64,000 nt of DNA from Altererythrobacter sp. BO-6 (GTDB lineage: Bacteria; Pseudomonadota; Alphaproteobacteria; Sphingomonadales; Sphingomonadaceae). The notes below the pieces were generated by a model that was given only the letters and a program-made list of their open reading frames with translations, ran no database searches and was not told the DNA's origin. How positions within the stretch are numbered: position 1 is the first letter of the stretch; each line of letters starts with the position of its first letter. Below, one piece after another: positions 27,580 to 36,721 of the stretch. Location of the stretch: positions 372,001-436,000 of the forward strand of contig NZ_CP049259.1 of the NCBI RefSeq assembly GCF_011047315.1. The letters run 5' to 3'. The translations under genes were made by a program, and so were the position numbers.

Positions 27580-28947
27580 TCAGGCAGACAAATCGTATTG
27601 CTTCAGCAGGTCGTACAATGTCGGGCGGCTGATCCCCAGCAGTTTGGCGGTGCTGGAGATATTGCCTTCGCTGCGGGCCAGCGCATGGCGGATCACGCGC
27701 CGATCGGCGGCTTCGCGCGCACTCTTGAGGTTGAGCACGTCATCGCGATCCTCACCGCTTTCCTGCAAGTCAAGGTCACCCGCGCCGACCAATTTCCCCT
27801 CGGTCATGATCACCGCGCGCTTCACCCGGTTTTCAAGTTCGCGAACGTTACCCGGCCAATCATGCGCGTCGATCGCCGCCAGCGCGTCGGGCGCAAAACC
27901 GGTGACGTGCGGGTTCATTTCGCTGGCGAACCGCTTCAGGAATGCTTTCGCCAGCAGAGTTGCATCGCCATGCCGCTCGGCCAGCGTGGGAATCTTTATG
28001 ACGATTTCAGCCAGGCGATAGAACAAGTCTTCGCGGAAAGTGCCATTGGCGCACATTGCCTCAAGGTCCTGGTGCGTGGCGCAGACAATCCGCGTATCGA
28101 CCGCAATCTGGGTGCGTCCGCCGATCCGTTCGATCGTGCGTTCCTGCAGGAAGCGCAGCAACTTGACCTGGAGCGGCAGCGGGATATCGCCCACCTCGTC
28201 CAGGAACAGCGTGCCCCCCGCAGCATTCTCGATCTTGCCTTCAGTGGTCTTGACCGCACCGGTAAAAGCGCCCTTCTCATGCCCGAACAGCTCGCTTTCG
28301 AGCAGGTTTTCCGGGATTGCCGCGCAATTGATGGCCACAAAGGGCCCGCTGCGCCGGTCGCTTGCATCATGCAAGCCCTTGGCCAACAGCTCCTTGCCGG
28401 TTCCGCTGGCGCCCAGCAGCATGACGGACACGTTGGTTTTGGCGACACGTTCGATAGTCCGCGCGACCTTGACCATTTCCGGAGCGGCGGTGATCATGCT
28501 GCCCAGCACGCGGTTGTCTTCACCACTTTGCGACTTGAGCTTGCGGTTTTCCGCTTCGATCTGATGCAGGTTGAACGCCCGCCGGACGATCAGTCCCAAC
28601 GCTTCGATATCGACCGGCTTCTGGTAAAAGTCATATGCGCCGCGCGCGATCGCGCCGAGCGCGCTTTCACGGGCACCATGCCCTGAAGCCACAATCACCT
28701 TTGTATCGGGCTTCAACTCCATGATCGCATCGAGCACCGCAAAACCTTCGCTGGTGCCATCCGGATCGGGCGGCAGGCCAAGGTCCAGAGTGACCACGGC
28801 GGGTTCTGCCTGGCGCAGAGCGGCAATGGCGCTTTCACGATCGGTGGCAGGGATGACTTCGAAATCGTCATAGGCCCATTTGAGCTGCGCTTGCAGCCCT
28901 GCATCGTCTTCGACGACCAGCAGCACCGGTTTGCGGTCGGTCATCAT
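27580..28947 (-). CDS. prsR: PrsR, sigma-54-dependent response regulator of the PEP-CTERM system
   Basis: An NtrC-type activator of 455 residues. The receiver domain has its phosphoacceptor D55 in VVTLDLGLP. The AAA+ domain has Walker A GASGTGKE, the sigma-54 contact loop GAFTGA, Walker B GGTLFLDEVGD and an arginine-finger region. A Fis-type helix-turn-helix (NISSTAKLLGISRPTLYDLL) ends the protein. The pattern and its pairing with PrsK identify the PEP-CTERM-box regulator, which controls exopolysaccharide and exosortase-sorted proteins. Its ATG overlaps the prsK stop (ATGA). No exosortase or PEP-CTERM protein gene is in the window, so its targets are elsewhere. Confidence 0.92.
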   Translation of the reverse strand: MMTDRKPVLLVVEDDAGLQAQLKWAYDDFEVIPATDRESAIAALRQAEPAVVTLDLGLPPDPDGTSEGFAVLDAIMELKPDTKVIVASGHGARESALGAIARGAYDFYQKPVDIEALGLIVRRAFNLHQIEAENRKLKSQSGEDNRVLGSMITAAPEMVKVARTIERVAKTNVSVMLLGASGTGKELLAKGLHDASDRRSGPFVAINCAAIPENLLESELFGHEKGAFTGAVKTTEGKIENAAGGTLFLDEVGDIPLPLQVKLLRFLQERTIERIGGRTQIAVDTRIVCATHQDLEAMCANGTFREDLFYRLAEIVIKIPTLAERHGDATLLAKAFLKRFASEMNPHVTGFAPDALAAIDAHDWPGNVRELENRVKRAVIMTEGKLVGAGDLDLQESGEDRDDVLNLKSAREAADRRVIRHALARSEGNISSTAKLLGISRPTLYDLLKQYDLSA

Positions 28948-31067
28948 GCCACCTCGCTTTCAATCGTATCATCGCGCGTGAGCAGGCTCGCGGCGGCAAC
29001 CAGCGGCAGGGACAGCACGAAACGTGTGCCCAGGCCCTCCCGGCTTTCGACATTGAGCCTGCCTCCCATTGCCCGCACCAACTCGCGGGCTTCGAATGCG
29101 CCAATGCCAAATCCGCCAGCCTTGGACGAAACAAAGGGTTTGAACAGGCCGTTGCGGATGAATTCGGGGGTCATTCCCGCGCCGCTATCGAGCACCTCTA
29201 CACGGCCATTCAAGCCGTCGCTGGCAACATCCACATAGACCGGTGCGTCCTGTGGGCTGGCGTCGATTGCGTTCTGCACGAGGTGCTGCAAGGCTTGCTC
29301 GATCGCTTCGGCATCGCCTCGCACCATGCAGGACTCGCCGCGCGTGATCCGGACGGGATGAAGCTGGTTAAATCGGGTGACCAGCGCCCGCGCAATGTCG
29401 GCCAGGTCGACTTCGCTGTTTTGCTCAATCTTGCCTGTCCCGTACCGCCCAAGCCGGGCGAGCAACGCCTGCAGCTTTTCCGCCGAATTGCGCAAGGTAA
29501 TCAGCATATCCTGTCGGAATCCCGGATTTTCAGCATGCTTTTCAGCGTTGCGTGCCAGCAGGCTCAGCTGGCTCACCAGATTCTTGATGTCATGCATCAC
29601 GAAAGCGATCCGGCGATTGAATTCGTCGAACCGGCCCGCTTCCATAAGCGCCTGCTGCCCTGCTTGTTCGGCCAGATAGCTGGCAAGCTGGCGCCCGGCG
29701 GCGCGCAGCAGATCGAAATCTTCCCAGTCAAGTTCGCGCGCCACCGCCGGGCGGGCAAGAACCACCACGCCAACCAGCCGTTCAAAGTGGATCAAGGGGA
29801 TCACTGCCCAGATATCCTTTGAGTCAGACATCCATTCCGGCAATGCGGATACTGGACTGGAACTTACAGCCTCGCGGCGGAGTGCAACGATGTCATGGAT
29901 AAAGTCGTTTCGCTCCAGTTCGGCCGCAAGGCGATAATCGGCAGCAGGCGAAGGCACGTTTATATCCGGCCATTGCCAGCGAGCGACCAGTTCCAGTTCT
30001 GCTTCTTCATTGGGGGCCAGCAGCAGCCCGGCTGGGCTGTCAGTGATGTCCGCCATGGCCTTCACCGCTCGCTCATGCAGGCTCCCTTCCTGTGGACCAG
30101 CCTTGCCCATAGTGTGCGTGAACCGCATCCACTCCGCCCGGTAATCGTAGCGATGCTGGAACAGGTGCTTTGCGAGGATCACGCGAAGCCAGCCCCTGGC
30201 CCGCGCGGACGGAAGCCACAGGATCGCCACGACGCTGGCAAACACCAGGAAACCCACCTGGGTTATGCGCCCCAGGTCCCCACCGAGAAAGGCCAGCGAA
30301 CGGGTGATGACGACCATCGCGGCCAGATAGCCGCCAATCGCCAAAAGCGAGAGACTGCGAAACGCAACCGCGCGCGACGGGCTGAACTGCAGGCCGGCAC
30401 CGGCCGCGTTGCTGCCTAACGCCAGCGCGATCGCGAGCACGCCCGCCACCAACCCGCGTAGCGCCAGCAGCAACTCTGGCGGTTTGCCGCTTAGCAGGGC
30501 GACGGTCTGGAGATTTAGGTCATATAGCCAGATACCGGCCAGCGCGATGCCGCTCCAGCGTAGCAATCTTCGTGAAGCGGCGGCAGCACCGCCATAGAGA
30601 TTATGCAGCAGCACCAGCGCCCCGATCGTGACCAGCAGGTGCAGGATAATCGATATCTGGAAAGTCAGCGCGGCCGGCCCAGTACCATGCACAAGCTGCG
30701 CTTCGATCGCCAGCAACATCGGCTGGAACAACTCTACCGCAACCAGTGTGAACACCAGCGGGCGGATCGGACGCAAACTCTCGTCTCGCCCATCATTCGC
30801 AAACAGGCGGAACAGTAGAAAGACCAGCGCAATGTTGCGCGCGGTCTCAGCCAGCTGGGTTTCGATCGCTGTCGGGGAAAGCGCCGCCGCGAGGGCCGCC
30901 CACAGCCCGGTGAACACCACCGCGACAATCGCCGAATTTCGATCCTGCCGCGCCCGATCGCCCTTGCGAAGGATCCATAACGCGGCAGCGGCGCACAGCA
31001 CCGCACCGGCAAAATTTGCCAACTGTCCGATCACCGACAGCAGCGTATCACCACCGGTAAACATCAC
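28944..31067 (-). CDS. prsK: PrsK, membrane histidine kinase of the XrtA/PEP-CTERM system
   Basis: A 707-residue sensor kinase. About eight to nine hydrophobic helices fill residues 1-290 (MASE-like sensor). A GAF-like segment follows (AVKAMADITDSPAGLLL to VIPLIHFERLVGVVVLARP). The phosphorylation site is FVMHDIKNLVSQLSLLARNA, the N-box LQHLVQNAIDASP, and the G-box region LDSGAGMTPEFIRNGLFKPF and FGIGAFEARELVRAMGG. HDIKN in place of HELRT is characteristic of the PrsK family. It is coupled to prsR by ATGA. The membrane input signal is unknown. Confidence 0.92.
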   Translation of the reverse strand: MMFTGGDTLLSVIGQLANFAGAVLCAAAALWILRKGDRARQDRNSAIVAVVFTGLWAALAAALSPTAIETQLAETARNIALVFLLFRLFANDGRDESLRPIRPLVFTLVAVELFQPMLLAIEAQLVHGTGPAALTFQISIILHLLVTIGALVLLHNLYGGAAAASRRLLRWSGIALAGIWLYDLNLQTVALLSGKPPELLLALRGLVAGVLAIALALGSNAAGAGLQFSPSRAVAFRSLSLLAIGGYLAAMVVITRSLAFLGGDLGRITQVGFLVFASVVAILWLPSARARGWLRVILAKHLFQHRYDYRAEWMRFTHTMGKAGPQEGSLHERAVKAMADITDSPAGLLLAPNEEAELELVARWQWPDINVPSPAADYRLAAELERNDFIHDIVALRREAVSSSPVSALPEWMSDSKDIWAVIPLIHFERLVGVVVLARPAVARELDWEDFDLLRAAGRQLASYLAEQAGQQALMEAGRFDEFNRRIAFVMHDIKNLVSQLSLLARNAEKHAENPGFRQDMLITLRNSAEKLQALLARLGRYGTGKIEQNSEVDLADIARALVTRFNQLHPVRITRGESCMVRGDAEAIEQALQHLVQNAIDASPQDAPVYVDVASDGLNGRVEVLDSGAGMTPEFIRNGLFKPFVSSKAGGFGIGAFEARELVRAMGGRLNVESREGLGTRFVLSLPLVAAASLLTRDDTIESEVA

Positions 31068-31297
31068 ACCACGTAGCCTGACCGGAAAGCAGGCATAGTC
31101 GATGGCAAGCGAACGCCCGCCTCAACTTTGACAAGCTGCTTCCGCATATCTGCGCCTCGGCCTCCATTTCATGCCAGTTCCGGCAGGATTTAGGCGCGAG
31201 AAGTGAAATGTCGGTAAACTTTACACACGGGAGAAATTCCGCAGTGTCCTGCGGTTCTGGACGGTTGATTTCGAGTTAAACCGAGCGGATTGCGGCG
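31068..31297. other. 230-bp intergenic region upstream of prsK
   Basis: This region lies between the scfR stop and the prsK start, both on the minus strand. It contains the inverted repeat at 31214-31224. I looked for a -24/-12 sigma-54 promoter and found only an incomplete -24-like TGGCAT without the matching GC at -12. No gene is seen. Confidence 0.5.
31214..31224. promoter_or_regulatory. Inverted repeat GTAAA-C-TTTAC upstream of prsK
   Basis: Perfect 5-bp arms around one base, within the wider imperfect palindrome TGTCGGTAAACTTTACACA. It lies about 147 bp upstream of the prsK start. The half-sites equal those of the palindrome at the scfR start (32686-32701), but the spacing differs. It could be an operator for PrsR autoregulation or for another factor. 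Confidence 0.35.
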
Positions 31298-32686
31298 TTA
31301 TCGCAAAGGATTGAATTCGAACGGGGTTACCCCACGCGCAACCCGATCAACCCTCAACGGCGCGCCGCGCGGCGGCAGCGACCGCTGGCGGCACCCCTCT
31401 CGATAGCAGCGCGCGCAACCCAGCCCGATCGGTTCGGCTGATGCCGGATCGAGTGATAATCCCTTGGCGACAGTCAACTGCCCGCCAAAACGCGCTTCAA
31501 CCCCCAACACAATCACGAACCGAGCGTCGTCGCTCGCTCCGATGGCATCGACCGTGCGCGCGACCGTGAGCCAGTGCGATGGGCCGGCGTCGGCTCCTTC
31601 CACCAGCACCGCCTGCACGCACAATTCTCCGCGCCGTTCAAACGCCTTGTGCGCCACCCACAGCGGGCAAGTGGCGTCGCTTTCCAGCAATGTCGCTCCG
31701 CTGGCACCGGAAAACCGCTTTGAGAACTGCCCCGCCCGATCGAGCCGCGCCATGAAGAAAGGCAGGCCGCGTTGCCCCACCCGCTGCAGGGTCGTCAGCC
31801 GATGTGCCAGTTGTTCGAAACTCACGCCAAAGCGGCGTTGCAGGATGGTGAAGTCATAACCGGTTTGCTCGCATGCGCGCAGGAAGCGGCTATACGGCAT
31901 CAGCAGAGCGGCCGCGAAATAGGCGGTCAGGTGGCGCTCGAACAATTGCCGCGCCGCAAGATCATCCAACTGTGCACCGGCCACTAGCTTCGAGATCGCT
32001 TCGCGTTGCTCAAGTGTAACCAATTGCGCTGCGATCTGGAAGTTGCGTGAGGAACGGTCGAGCATTTCGGACAATTGCAGCTGTCGGGCATGTAAATCCA
32101 AGCGGCGCAATGCGTCAGGCATGACCTCCAGGGGCAGGATGCGCACAGTCAGCTGGTGCTTTTCCCGCAAACGCTCCGTCAGCGCGGCACCCAAGTCCCC
32201 ATGCGACATGCGCAGCTCGTCAGCGAGCCCCTCTGCCGCATGATCCAAATCCGCGAAGTGATTGCGCCAGCGCTCGATTTCTCGCCGCGATGCGATAAGC
32301 GTATCGTTCACTCCGCCAGCTTCCTGCCCGACGCGATCGTAAAGGCGCGCAAAGGCAGCTGCGACCTGCGGTGCGACCGCCAGCAATTCGCTCACTTCCT
32401 CGCGGTCAATGCCGAGATCGGCAAAGCGCTCATCGGCGAGCCGCCGGGCCAGGCCATCGACGCCGCCAATCGCTTCATCCTCGCGCAAGGTGCGCGGATC
32501 GAAGTCAAACCGTTCGATGACCTGCACCAGTACCCGCGCGGAAAGCGGGCGCTGGTTTCGTTCGATCAGGTTGAGATAGCTGGGGCTGATACCCAGTGCC
32601 GCAGCCATGGTCGCCTGGGTCAGGCCTTCACGCTTGCGCAAGCGGCGCAGGGCGGGCCCAGCAAGGACGGAAACATCGGACATCAT
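31298..32686 (-). CDS. Short-chain fatty acyl-CoA-type transcriptional regulator (ScfR/RamB family)
   Basis: A 462-residue XRE-type regulator. The N-terminal helix-turn-helix is RLRKREGLTQATMAAALGISPSYLNLIERNQRPLS (written in two parts by most alignments). The middle holds an IrrE-like metallopeptidase-derived domain (AARQLFERHLTAYFAAALLMPY; the HExxH is degenerate). The C-terminal ScfR domain ends with four conserved cysteines (GLGCARCYREGCRQR). Family members sense acyl-CoA or related metabolites and control glyoxylate, methylcitrate or acetate genes. It is divergent from aceA, strongly suggesting that it controls isocitrate lyase. ATG 32686 lacks a Shine-Dalgarno and lies at the edge of a perfect palindrome; the next codon is also ATG. 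Confidence 0.88.
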   Translation of the reverse strand: MMSDVSVLAGPALRRLRKREGLTQATMAAALGISPSYLNLIERNQRPLSARVLVQVIERFDFDPRTLREDEAIGGVDGLARRLADERFADLGIDREEVSELLAVAPQVAAAFARLYDRVGQEAGGVNDTLIASRREIERWRNHFADLDHAAEGLADELRMSHGDLGAALTERLREKHQLTVRILPLEVMPDALRRLDLHARQLQLSEMLDRSSRNFQIAAQLVTLEQREAISKLVAGAQLDDLAARQLFERHLTAYFAAALLMPYSRFLRACEQTGYDFTILQRRFGVSFEQLAHRLTTLQRVGQRGLPFFMARLDRAGQFSKRFSGASGATLLESDATCPLWVAHKAFERRGELCVQAVLVEGADAGPSHWLTVARTVDAIGASDDARFVIVLGVEARFGGQLTVAKGLSLDPASAEPIGLGCARCYREGCRQRSLPPRGAPLRVDRVARGVTPFEFNPLR

Positions 32687-32701
32687 GTAAATATATTTAC
32701 A
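32686..32701. promoter_or_regulatory. Perfect 16-bp palindrome at the scfR start (candidate operator)
   Basis: TGTAAATATATTTACA is a perfect inverted repeat in the scfR-aceA divergent region. It shares its first base with the scfR start codon and lies 132 bp upstream of aceA. The position fits negative autoregulation of scfR and possible control of aceA. It is AT-rich in a GC-rich context. Confidence 0.6.
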
Positions 32702-32833
32702 TATTCACACAATGAAAACCCCAAAACTGCTCATTGAGACAAGATATTTTGTAATTTTTCCTGTCAATCGGCCGTTTCGGGCGCCATCTGGTTTCGCAAG
32801 GGCACCTCACCGCCCCATGCAGGAGTTACCAGA

Positions 32834-34432
32834 ATGACCTATCAGTCGACCATCGCCAATCTGCGCAAGACGATCGAAGGAAATGGCGCGCCGTGGAATG
32901 CGATCGATGCTGAAAGCGCCGCGCGCATGCAGATCCAGAACCGTTTTCGCACCGGGCTGGATATCGCGCGCTACACCGCGAAAATCATGCGCGAAGACAT
33001 GGCGGCTTACGATGCCGATCCGGCCAACTACACCCAGTCGCTGGGCTGCTGGCACGGTTTCATCGCCCAGCAAAAGCTGATCAGCATCAAGAAGCATTTC
33101 GGTAGCACCAAGCGCCGCTACCTCTACCTTTCGGGCTGGATGGTGGCCGCATTGCGCAGCGAATTCGGGCCGCTGCCCGACCAGTCGATGCATGAAAAGA
33201 CCAGCGTTCCGGCGCTGATCGGCGAGCTCTATACCTTCCTCAAGCAGGCCGATGCGCGCGAACTGGGCATGATGTTCCGCGATCTCGACGCAGCGCGCGA
33301 ACGTGGCGACGAAGTCGAGGCCAAGCGCATCGAAACCGCAATCGATAATCATGAAACGCATGTCGTGCCGATCATTGCCGATATCGACGCCGGCTTCGGC
33401 AACGCCGAGGCGACCTACCTGCTGGCCAAGAAGATGATCGAGGCGGGCGCATGCGCACTCCAGATCGAAAACCAGGTTTCGGACGAGAAGCAGTGCGGCC
33501 ACCAGGATGGCAAGGTGACCGTGCCGCACGAGGAATTCCTGCAGAAGATCCGCGCGATCCGCCACGCATTCCTGGAATTGGGCGTTGAAGACGGGATCAT
33601 CGTCGCCCGCACCGATTCGCTCGGCGCAGGCCTGACGAAGTCGATCGCTTACACCAAGGAAGAGGGCGATCTGGGCGATCAGTACAACAGCTTCCTAGAT
33701 TGCGAGGAGGTCGACCCGGCCGAGATCAAGAACGGCGACGTCTTCCTGAGCCGCGAAGGCAAGCTGCTGCGCCCCAAGCGCCTGCCGTCGAACCTCTACC
33801 AGTTCCGCGCCGGCACGGGCGAGGATCGCTGCGTGCTCGATTGCATCACCTCGCTCCAGCACGGTGCCGACCTGCTTTGGATCGAAACCGAAAAGCCGCA
33901 TATTGGCCAGATCGGCGGGATGGTGAACCGCATCCGCGAAGTGATCCCCAATGCCAAGCTGGTCTACAACAACTCGCCCAGCTTCAACTGGACGCTGAAC
34001 TTCCGCCAGCAGGTGTTCGACGCCTGGGAAGCGGCGGGCAAAGACGTCAGCGGCTATGACCGGGCGCGGCTGATGAGCGTGGATTATGACGGGACCGAGC
34101 TTGCCGCAGAAGCAGACGAGCGCATCCGCACCTTCCAGCGCGATGCCGCGGCACAGGCAGGCATCTTCCATCACCTGATCACACTGCCGACCTATCATAC
34201 GGCCGCGCTCAGCACCGACAATCTCGCCAAGCGCTACTTCGGCGACGAGGGCATGCTCGGCTACGTCAAGAACGTCCAGCGCGAGGAAATCCGCCAGGGT
34301 ATCGCTTGCGTGAAGCACCAGAACATGGCCGGTTCGGACATCGGCGATGACCACAAGGAATACTTCGCTGGCGAAGCGGCCCTCAAGGCGGGCGGCACGC
34401 ACAACACCATGAACCAGTTCGAAGCTGCGTAA
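32834..34432 (+). CDS. aceA: Isocitrate lyase
   Basis: Splits isocitrate into succinate and glyoxylate in the glyoxylate shunt, allowing growth on acetate or fatty acids. At 532 residues it belongs to the long isocitrate-lyase subgroup. The active-site loop is KQCGH (residues 219-223, catalytic Cys 221) instead of the KKCGH of the E. coli type. The Mg-binding segment is PIIADIDAGFGNAEATYLL, with NNSPSFNWTLNFRQQVFDAW further on. A GGAG ribosome-binding site lies 9 nt before the ATG. The divergent ScfR-type regulator is the probable controller. Malate synthase is not in the window. Confidence 0.97.
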   Translation: MTYQSTIANLRKTIEGNGAPWNAIDAESAARMQIQNRFRTGLDIARYTAKIMREDMAAYDADPANYTQSLGCWHGFIAQQKLISIKKHFGSTKRRYLYLSGWMVAALRSEFGPLPDQSMHEKTSVPALIGELYTFLKQADARELGMMFRDLDAARERGDEVEAKRIETAIDNHETHVVPIIADIDAGFGNAEATYLLAKKMIEAGACALQIENQVSDEKQCGHQDGKVTVPHEEFLQKIRAIRHAFLELGVEDGIIVARTDSLGAGLTKSIAYTKEEGDLGDQYNSFLDCEEVDPAEIKNGDVFLSREGKLLRPKRLPSNLYQFRAGTGEDRCVLDCITSLQHGADLLWIETEKPHIGQIGGMVNRIREVIPNAKLVYNNSPSFNWTLNFRQQVFDAWEAAGKDVSGYDRARLMSVDYDGTELAAEADERIRTFQRDAAAQAGIFHHLITLPTYHTAALSTDNLAKRYFGDEGMLGYVKNVQREEIRQGIACVKHQNMAGSDIGDDHKEYFAGEAALKAGGTHNTMNQFEAA

Positions 34433-34443
34433 GGAGAGTGACG

Positions 34444-34611
34444 ATGAGCGATACCCCCACCAAAGAACCGGGCCGCGCACGGGCGCTGCTCTCCACCGCC
34501 GACTTCAAGCTGCTGCGCCGCGCGCTTGAAAGCCACGCCCGCACCACGGAGGACCGTGACGAGCTGGCCAAGATCAACGCGCTGCATCACCGCCTCGGCA
34601 ATTACGGCTGA
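34444..34611 (+). CDS. Small 55-residue protein encoded directly behind aceA
   Basis: An ORF of 55 codons from ATG 34444 to TGA 34611, 11 bp after the aceA stop, with a strong AAGGAG ribosome-binding site. The peptide (MSDTPTKEPGRARALLSTAD, then FKLLRRALESHARTTEDRDE) is highly charged and predicted helical, without a signal peptide or membrane segment. It is probably translated from the aceA transcript. I do not recognise a family. It could modulate isocitrate lyase, but that is inference from position only. A strong hairpin follows it. Confidence 0.75.
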   Translation: MSDTPTKEPGRARALLSTADFKLLRRALESHARTTEDRDELAKINALHHRLGNYG

Positions 34612-34664
34612 GCCAGGTTTCGGGGCATCCCCTGCCCCGCACAAATTCTCCTGGGGAGGAGAAC

Positions 34665-34699
34665 ACGGCCGTCGGAGCGCCCCCCGCTCCGGCGGCCGT
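34665..34699. terminator. Long hairpin between the aceA operon and the SLC13 gene
   Basis: ACGGCCG-T-CGGAGCG pairs across the loop CCCC with CGCTCCG-G-CGGCCGT, a 15-bp stem with one G-U pair. It sits between convergent genes and probably ends transcription from either side. There is no clear U-tract on the plus strand, so efficiency is uncertain. Confidence 0.6.
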
Positions 34700-34712
34700 A
34701 ACTTATCGAATG

Positions 34713-36512
34713 TTACATTCCGTAGGTCGTGACCAGCAGGATCGAGAGCGTGGTCACCATGATGAAGACCAGCGGCACACCCGTGCGAATATAGTCTTTG
34801 AACTCATAGCTGCCCTCCGACATGATCAGCATGTTGGTCTGGTATGCAATCGGCGTCGCGTAACACAGGTTGCACCCGAACAGCACAGCCAGGATCAGCG
34901 GCTCCGGCGGCAGTCCCAGTTGTGTCGCGATATTGTATGCGATCGGAGTGCCGACGGTTGCCGCCGTGGCATTTGAAGCAAAGTTCGTCAGCAGCGTGAC
35001 GAACAACATGATCGCCGCCAGCACCGCAGCGGCGGGTAAATGCTGAAGCCCCAGCGCCATGGCCTGGCCCAACCAGGCAGCAGCACCGCTGTCATCGATG
35101 ATACGCCCAATCGCAATACTGGCGGCCACCAGCACGATCACCTTGGCCGAAAGCGCGCGCCCCACCCGGTCGAACTTCACGCAGCCGGTCACGAACATCA
35201 GGATCGACCCGGCAAGGGCCGAGATGGCGATCGGAAAAATACCCACCGATGCCGTGGCGACCGAGAATAACATGATCGCAGCCGAAAGTAGCGCCTTGGA
35301 CTTGCGCGGCAGTTCACGCGCGCCTTCCAGCATGAGCAGGCTGTCAGCATCGGCGAATTCCTGCAGGCTTTCCGGCAGGCCCATCACTAGCAGCACGTCG
35401 CCTTCCGAGATCCGCAAGTCTCCGCCTTCGCTGTACTGCTCACGCTCGCCCATCAACCGCTCGGGCCGGTGGATACCCAGCACAGCCACTCCGTAGAGGT
35501 CAGCAATGCCCGACGTCGGCAAGGTGCGATTGATCAGCCGCGAATCCGCGGTGACGGTCATTTCGACAACCGTAATATCCTGCCGCTTGGCCGAGGATTC
35601 GCGCCGGATGCGATCGACCACCCAGGTCGGCGCGAGATATCCTTTGAGTTCGCGTACGGCATCTTCAAGCGCTTCGTGCGTGCCCGACACATGCAACCGC
35701 TGCTGCGGCTGAAGCGGGCCTTCCGGCTGGTCGTGGAAACGGATGTCTGCAGGCAGCCGCGGCGTTATCGAGGAGAGCTCCTCGCCCGCCAGCGAACTGT
35801 CCGGTCCGATTCGCAGGCGCGTGTGGAACCGGCGCTTAACCGATTTGTCGATCACGCTGTTGTCACCCAGCAGCCGCGGCATCACCAGCCACAGATAGGG
35901 CAATGCCACCAGTGCAGCGACCAGCACGATCGGGGTATAGTGGAACACCCCCATTTGCGGCATCCCAAGGTCCACCGCGATCGAGACCACCAGGATGTTG
36001 GTAGATGTGCCGATGGTGGTCGCCATGCCGCCAATCAGGACCGCCGCATTGAGCGGTATAAGTGTCTTCGAAGCGGGCATCGCGCCGCGTGCGGCCAGGG
36101 CAACGAAGATCGGCATCAACAGCACCAGGACTGGCGTATCGTTCACCGCCATCGATAAAGTCATGGCGATGAGCAGCGAGACCAGCAGGCCAAGCTGCAG
36201 GTTGAACTTGAACACCCTCTCCAGGAAACGTGCTGCAGGTTCCAATGCGCCCGTGACAACGAGCCCCCGCCCCATAATCATCAGCGCGCAAATGGTGATC
36301 AGCGCATAGTGCCCGAAGCCGGAAAAGGCCAAGGCCAGACCGTCTGTCGGCTTGGTTCCTTCAAGCGGGAAGAAATACAACCCCACCGCGATGACAGCGA
36401 TGGTCAGCAGCGAAACGATTTCGATCGGCATCCGTCCGCGCGCAAAGGCGATGAACATCGCGACGGTAACCGCCATCGCCGCCAGCGCATGGAAAGAAGG
36501 TAAATCGATCAT
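34713..36512 (-). CDS. SLC13-family permease with central RCK_C (TrkA-C) domains
   Basis: A 599-residue membrane transporter of the divalent-anion:sodium symporter (SLC13/CitT) superfamily. The N-terminal transport half includes SMAVNDTPVLVLLMPIFVAL, GGMATTIGTSTNILVVSIAV and the usual SNT-like sodium site. About 190 soluble residues follow, with two TrkA-C-like repeats (VVEMTVTADSRLINRTLPTS, GDVLLVMGLPESLQEFADAD). The second half ends with TNFASNATAATVGTPIAYNI, the second sodium motif. Members carry sulfate, dicarboxylates or other anions; proximity to aceA makes a dicarboxylate conceivable but unproven. It is transcribed towards aceA. Confidence 0.9.
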   Translation of the reverse strand: MIDLPSFHALAAMAVTVAMFIAFARGRMPIEIVSLLTIAVIAVGLYFFPLEGTKPTDGLALAFSGFGHYALITICALMIMGRGLVVTGALEPAARFLERVFKFNLQLGLLVSLLIAMTLSMAVNDTPVLVLLMPIFVALAARGAMPASKTLIPLNAAVLIGGMATTIGTSTNILVVSIAVDLGMPQMGVFHYTPIVLVAALVALPYLWLVMPRLLGDNSVIDKSVKRRFHTRLRIGPDSSLAGEELSSITPRLPADIRFHDQPEGPLQPQQRLHVSGTHEALEDAVRELKGYLAPTWVVDRIRRESSAKRQDITVVEMTVTADSRLINRTLPTSGIADLYGVAVLGIHRPERLMGEREQYSEGGDLRISEGDVLLVMGLPESLQEFADADSLLMLEGARELPRKSKALLSAAIMLFSVATASVGIFPIAISALAGSILMFVTGCVKFDRVGRALSAKVIVLVAASIAIGRIIDDSGAAAWLGQAMALGLQHLPAAAVLAAIMLFVTLLTNFASNATAATVGTPIAYNIATQLGLPPEPLILAVLFGCNLCYATPIAYQTNMLIMSEGSYEFKDYIRTGVPLVFIMVTTLSILLVTTYGM

Positions 36513-36595
36513 TCCTGGAAGGGCTTACACCAGATCAGCGGCGAATTCGCAAGAATTCGGGCTGAGCACGCCGATCGGCTTGATATGGATCGAAG

Positions 36596-36680
36596 TGGTG
36601 CCCCTGGCCCGACTCGAACGGGCACTCCGTTAGGAACTCGATTTTGAGTCGAGCGCGTCTACCAATTCCACCACAGGGGC
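36596..36680 (-). tRNA. tRNA-Leu (anticodon CAA)
   Basis: An 85-nt type II tRNA with encoded CCA. The anticodon stem CTCGA/TCGAG has the loop CTCAAAA, giving anticodon CAA. The acceptor is GCCCCTG/CAGGGGC. A long variable arm (TTCCTAACGGAGT region) is present, as expected for leucine. Confidence 0.96.
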
Positions 36681-36721
36681 TCCCGGGCAGGGGCGCGTGT
36701 TAGCCGCGCCTTCGCCCGGCT

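Noticed and set aside
31130..31180. Sigma-54 promoter for prsK
   Set aside because: Only a TGGCAT that could pass for a -24 element was found; the -12 GC element at correct spacing is missing.
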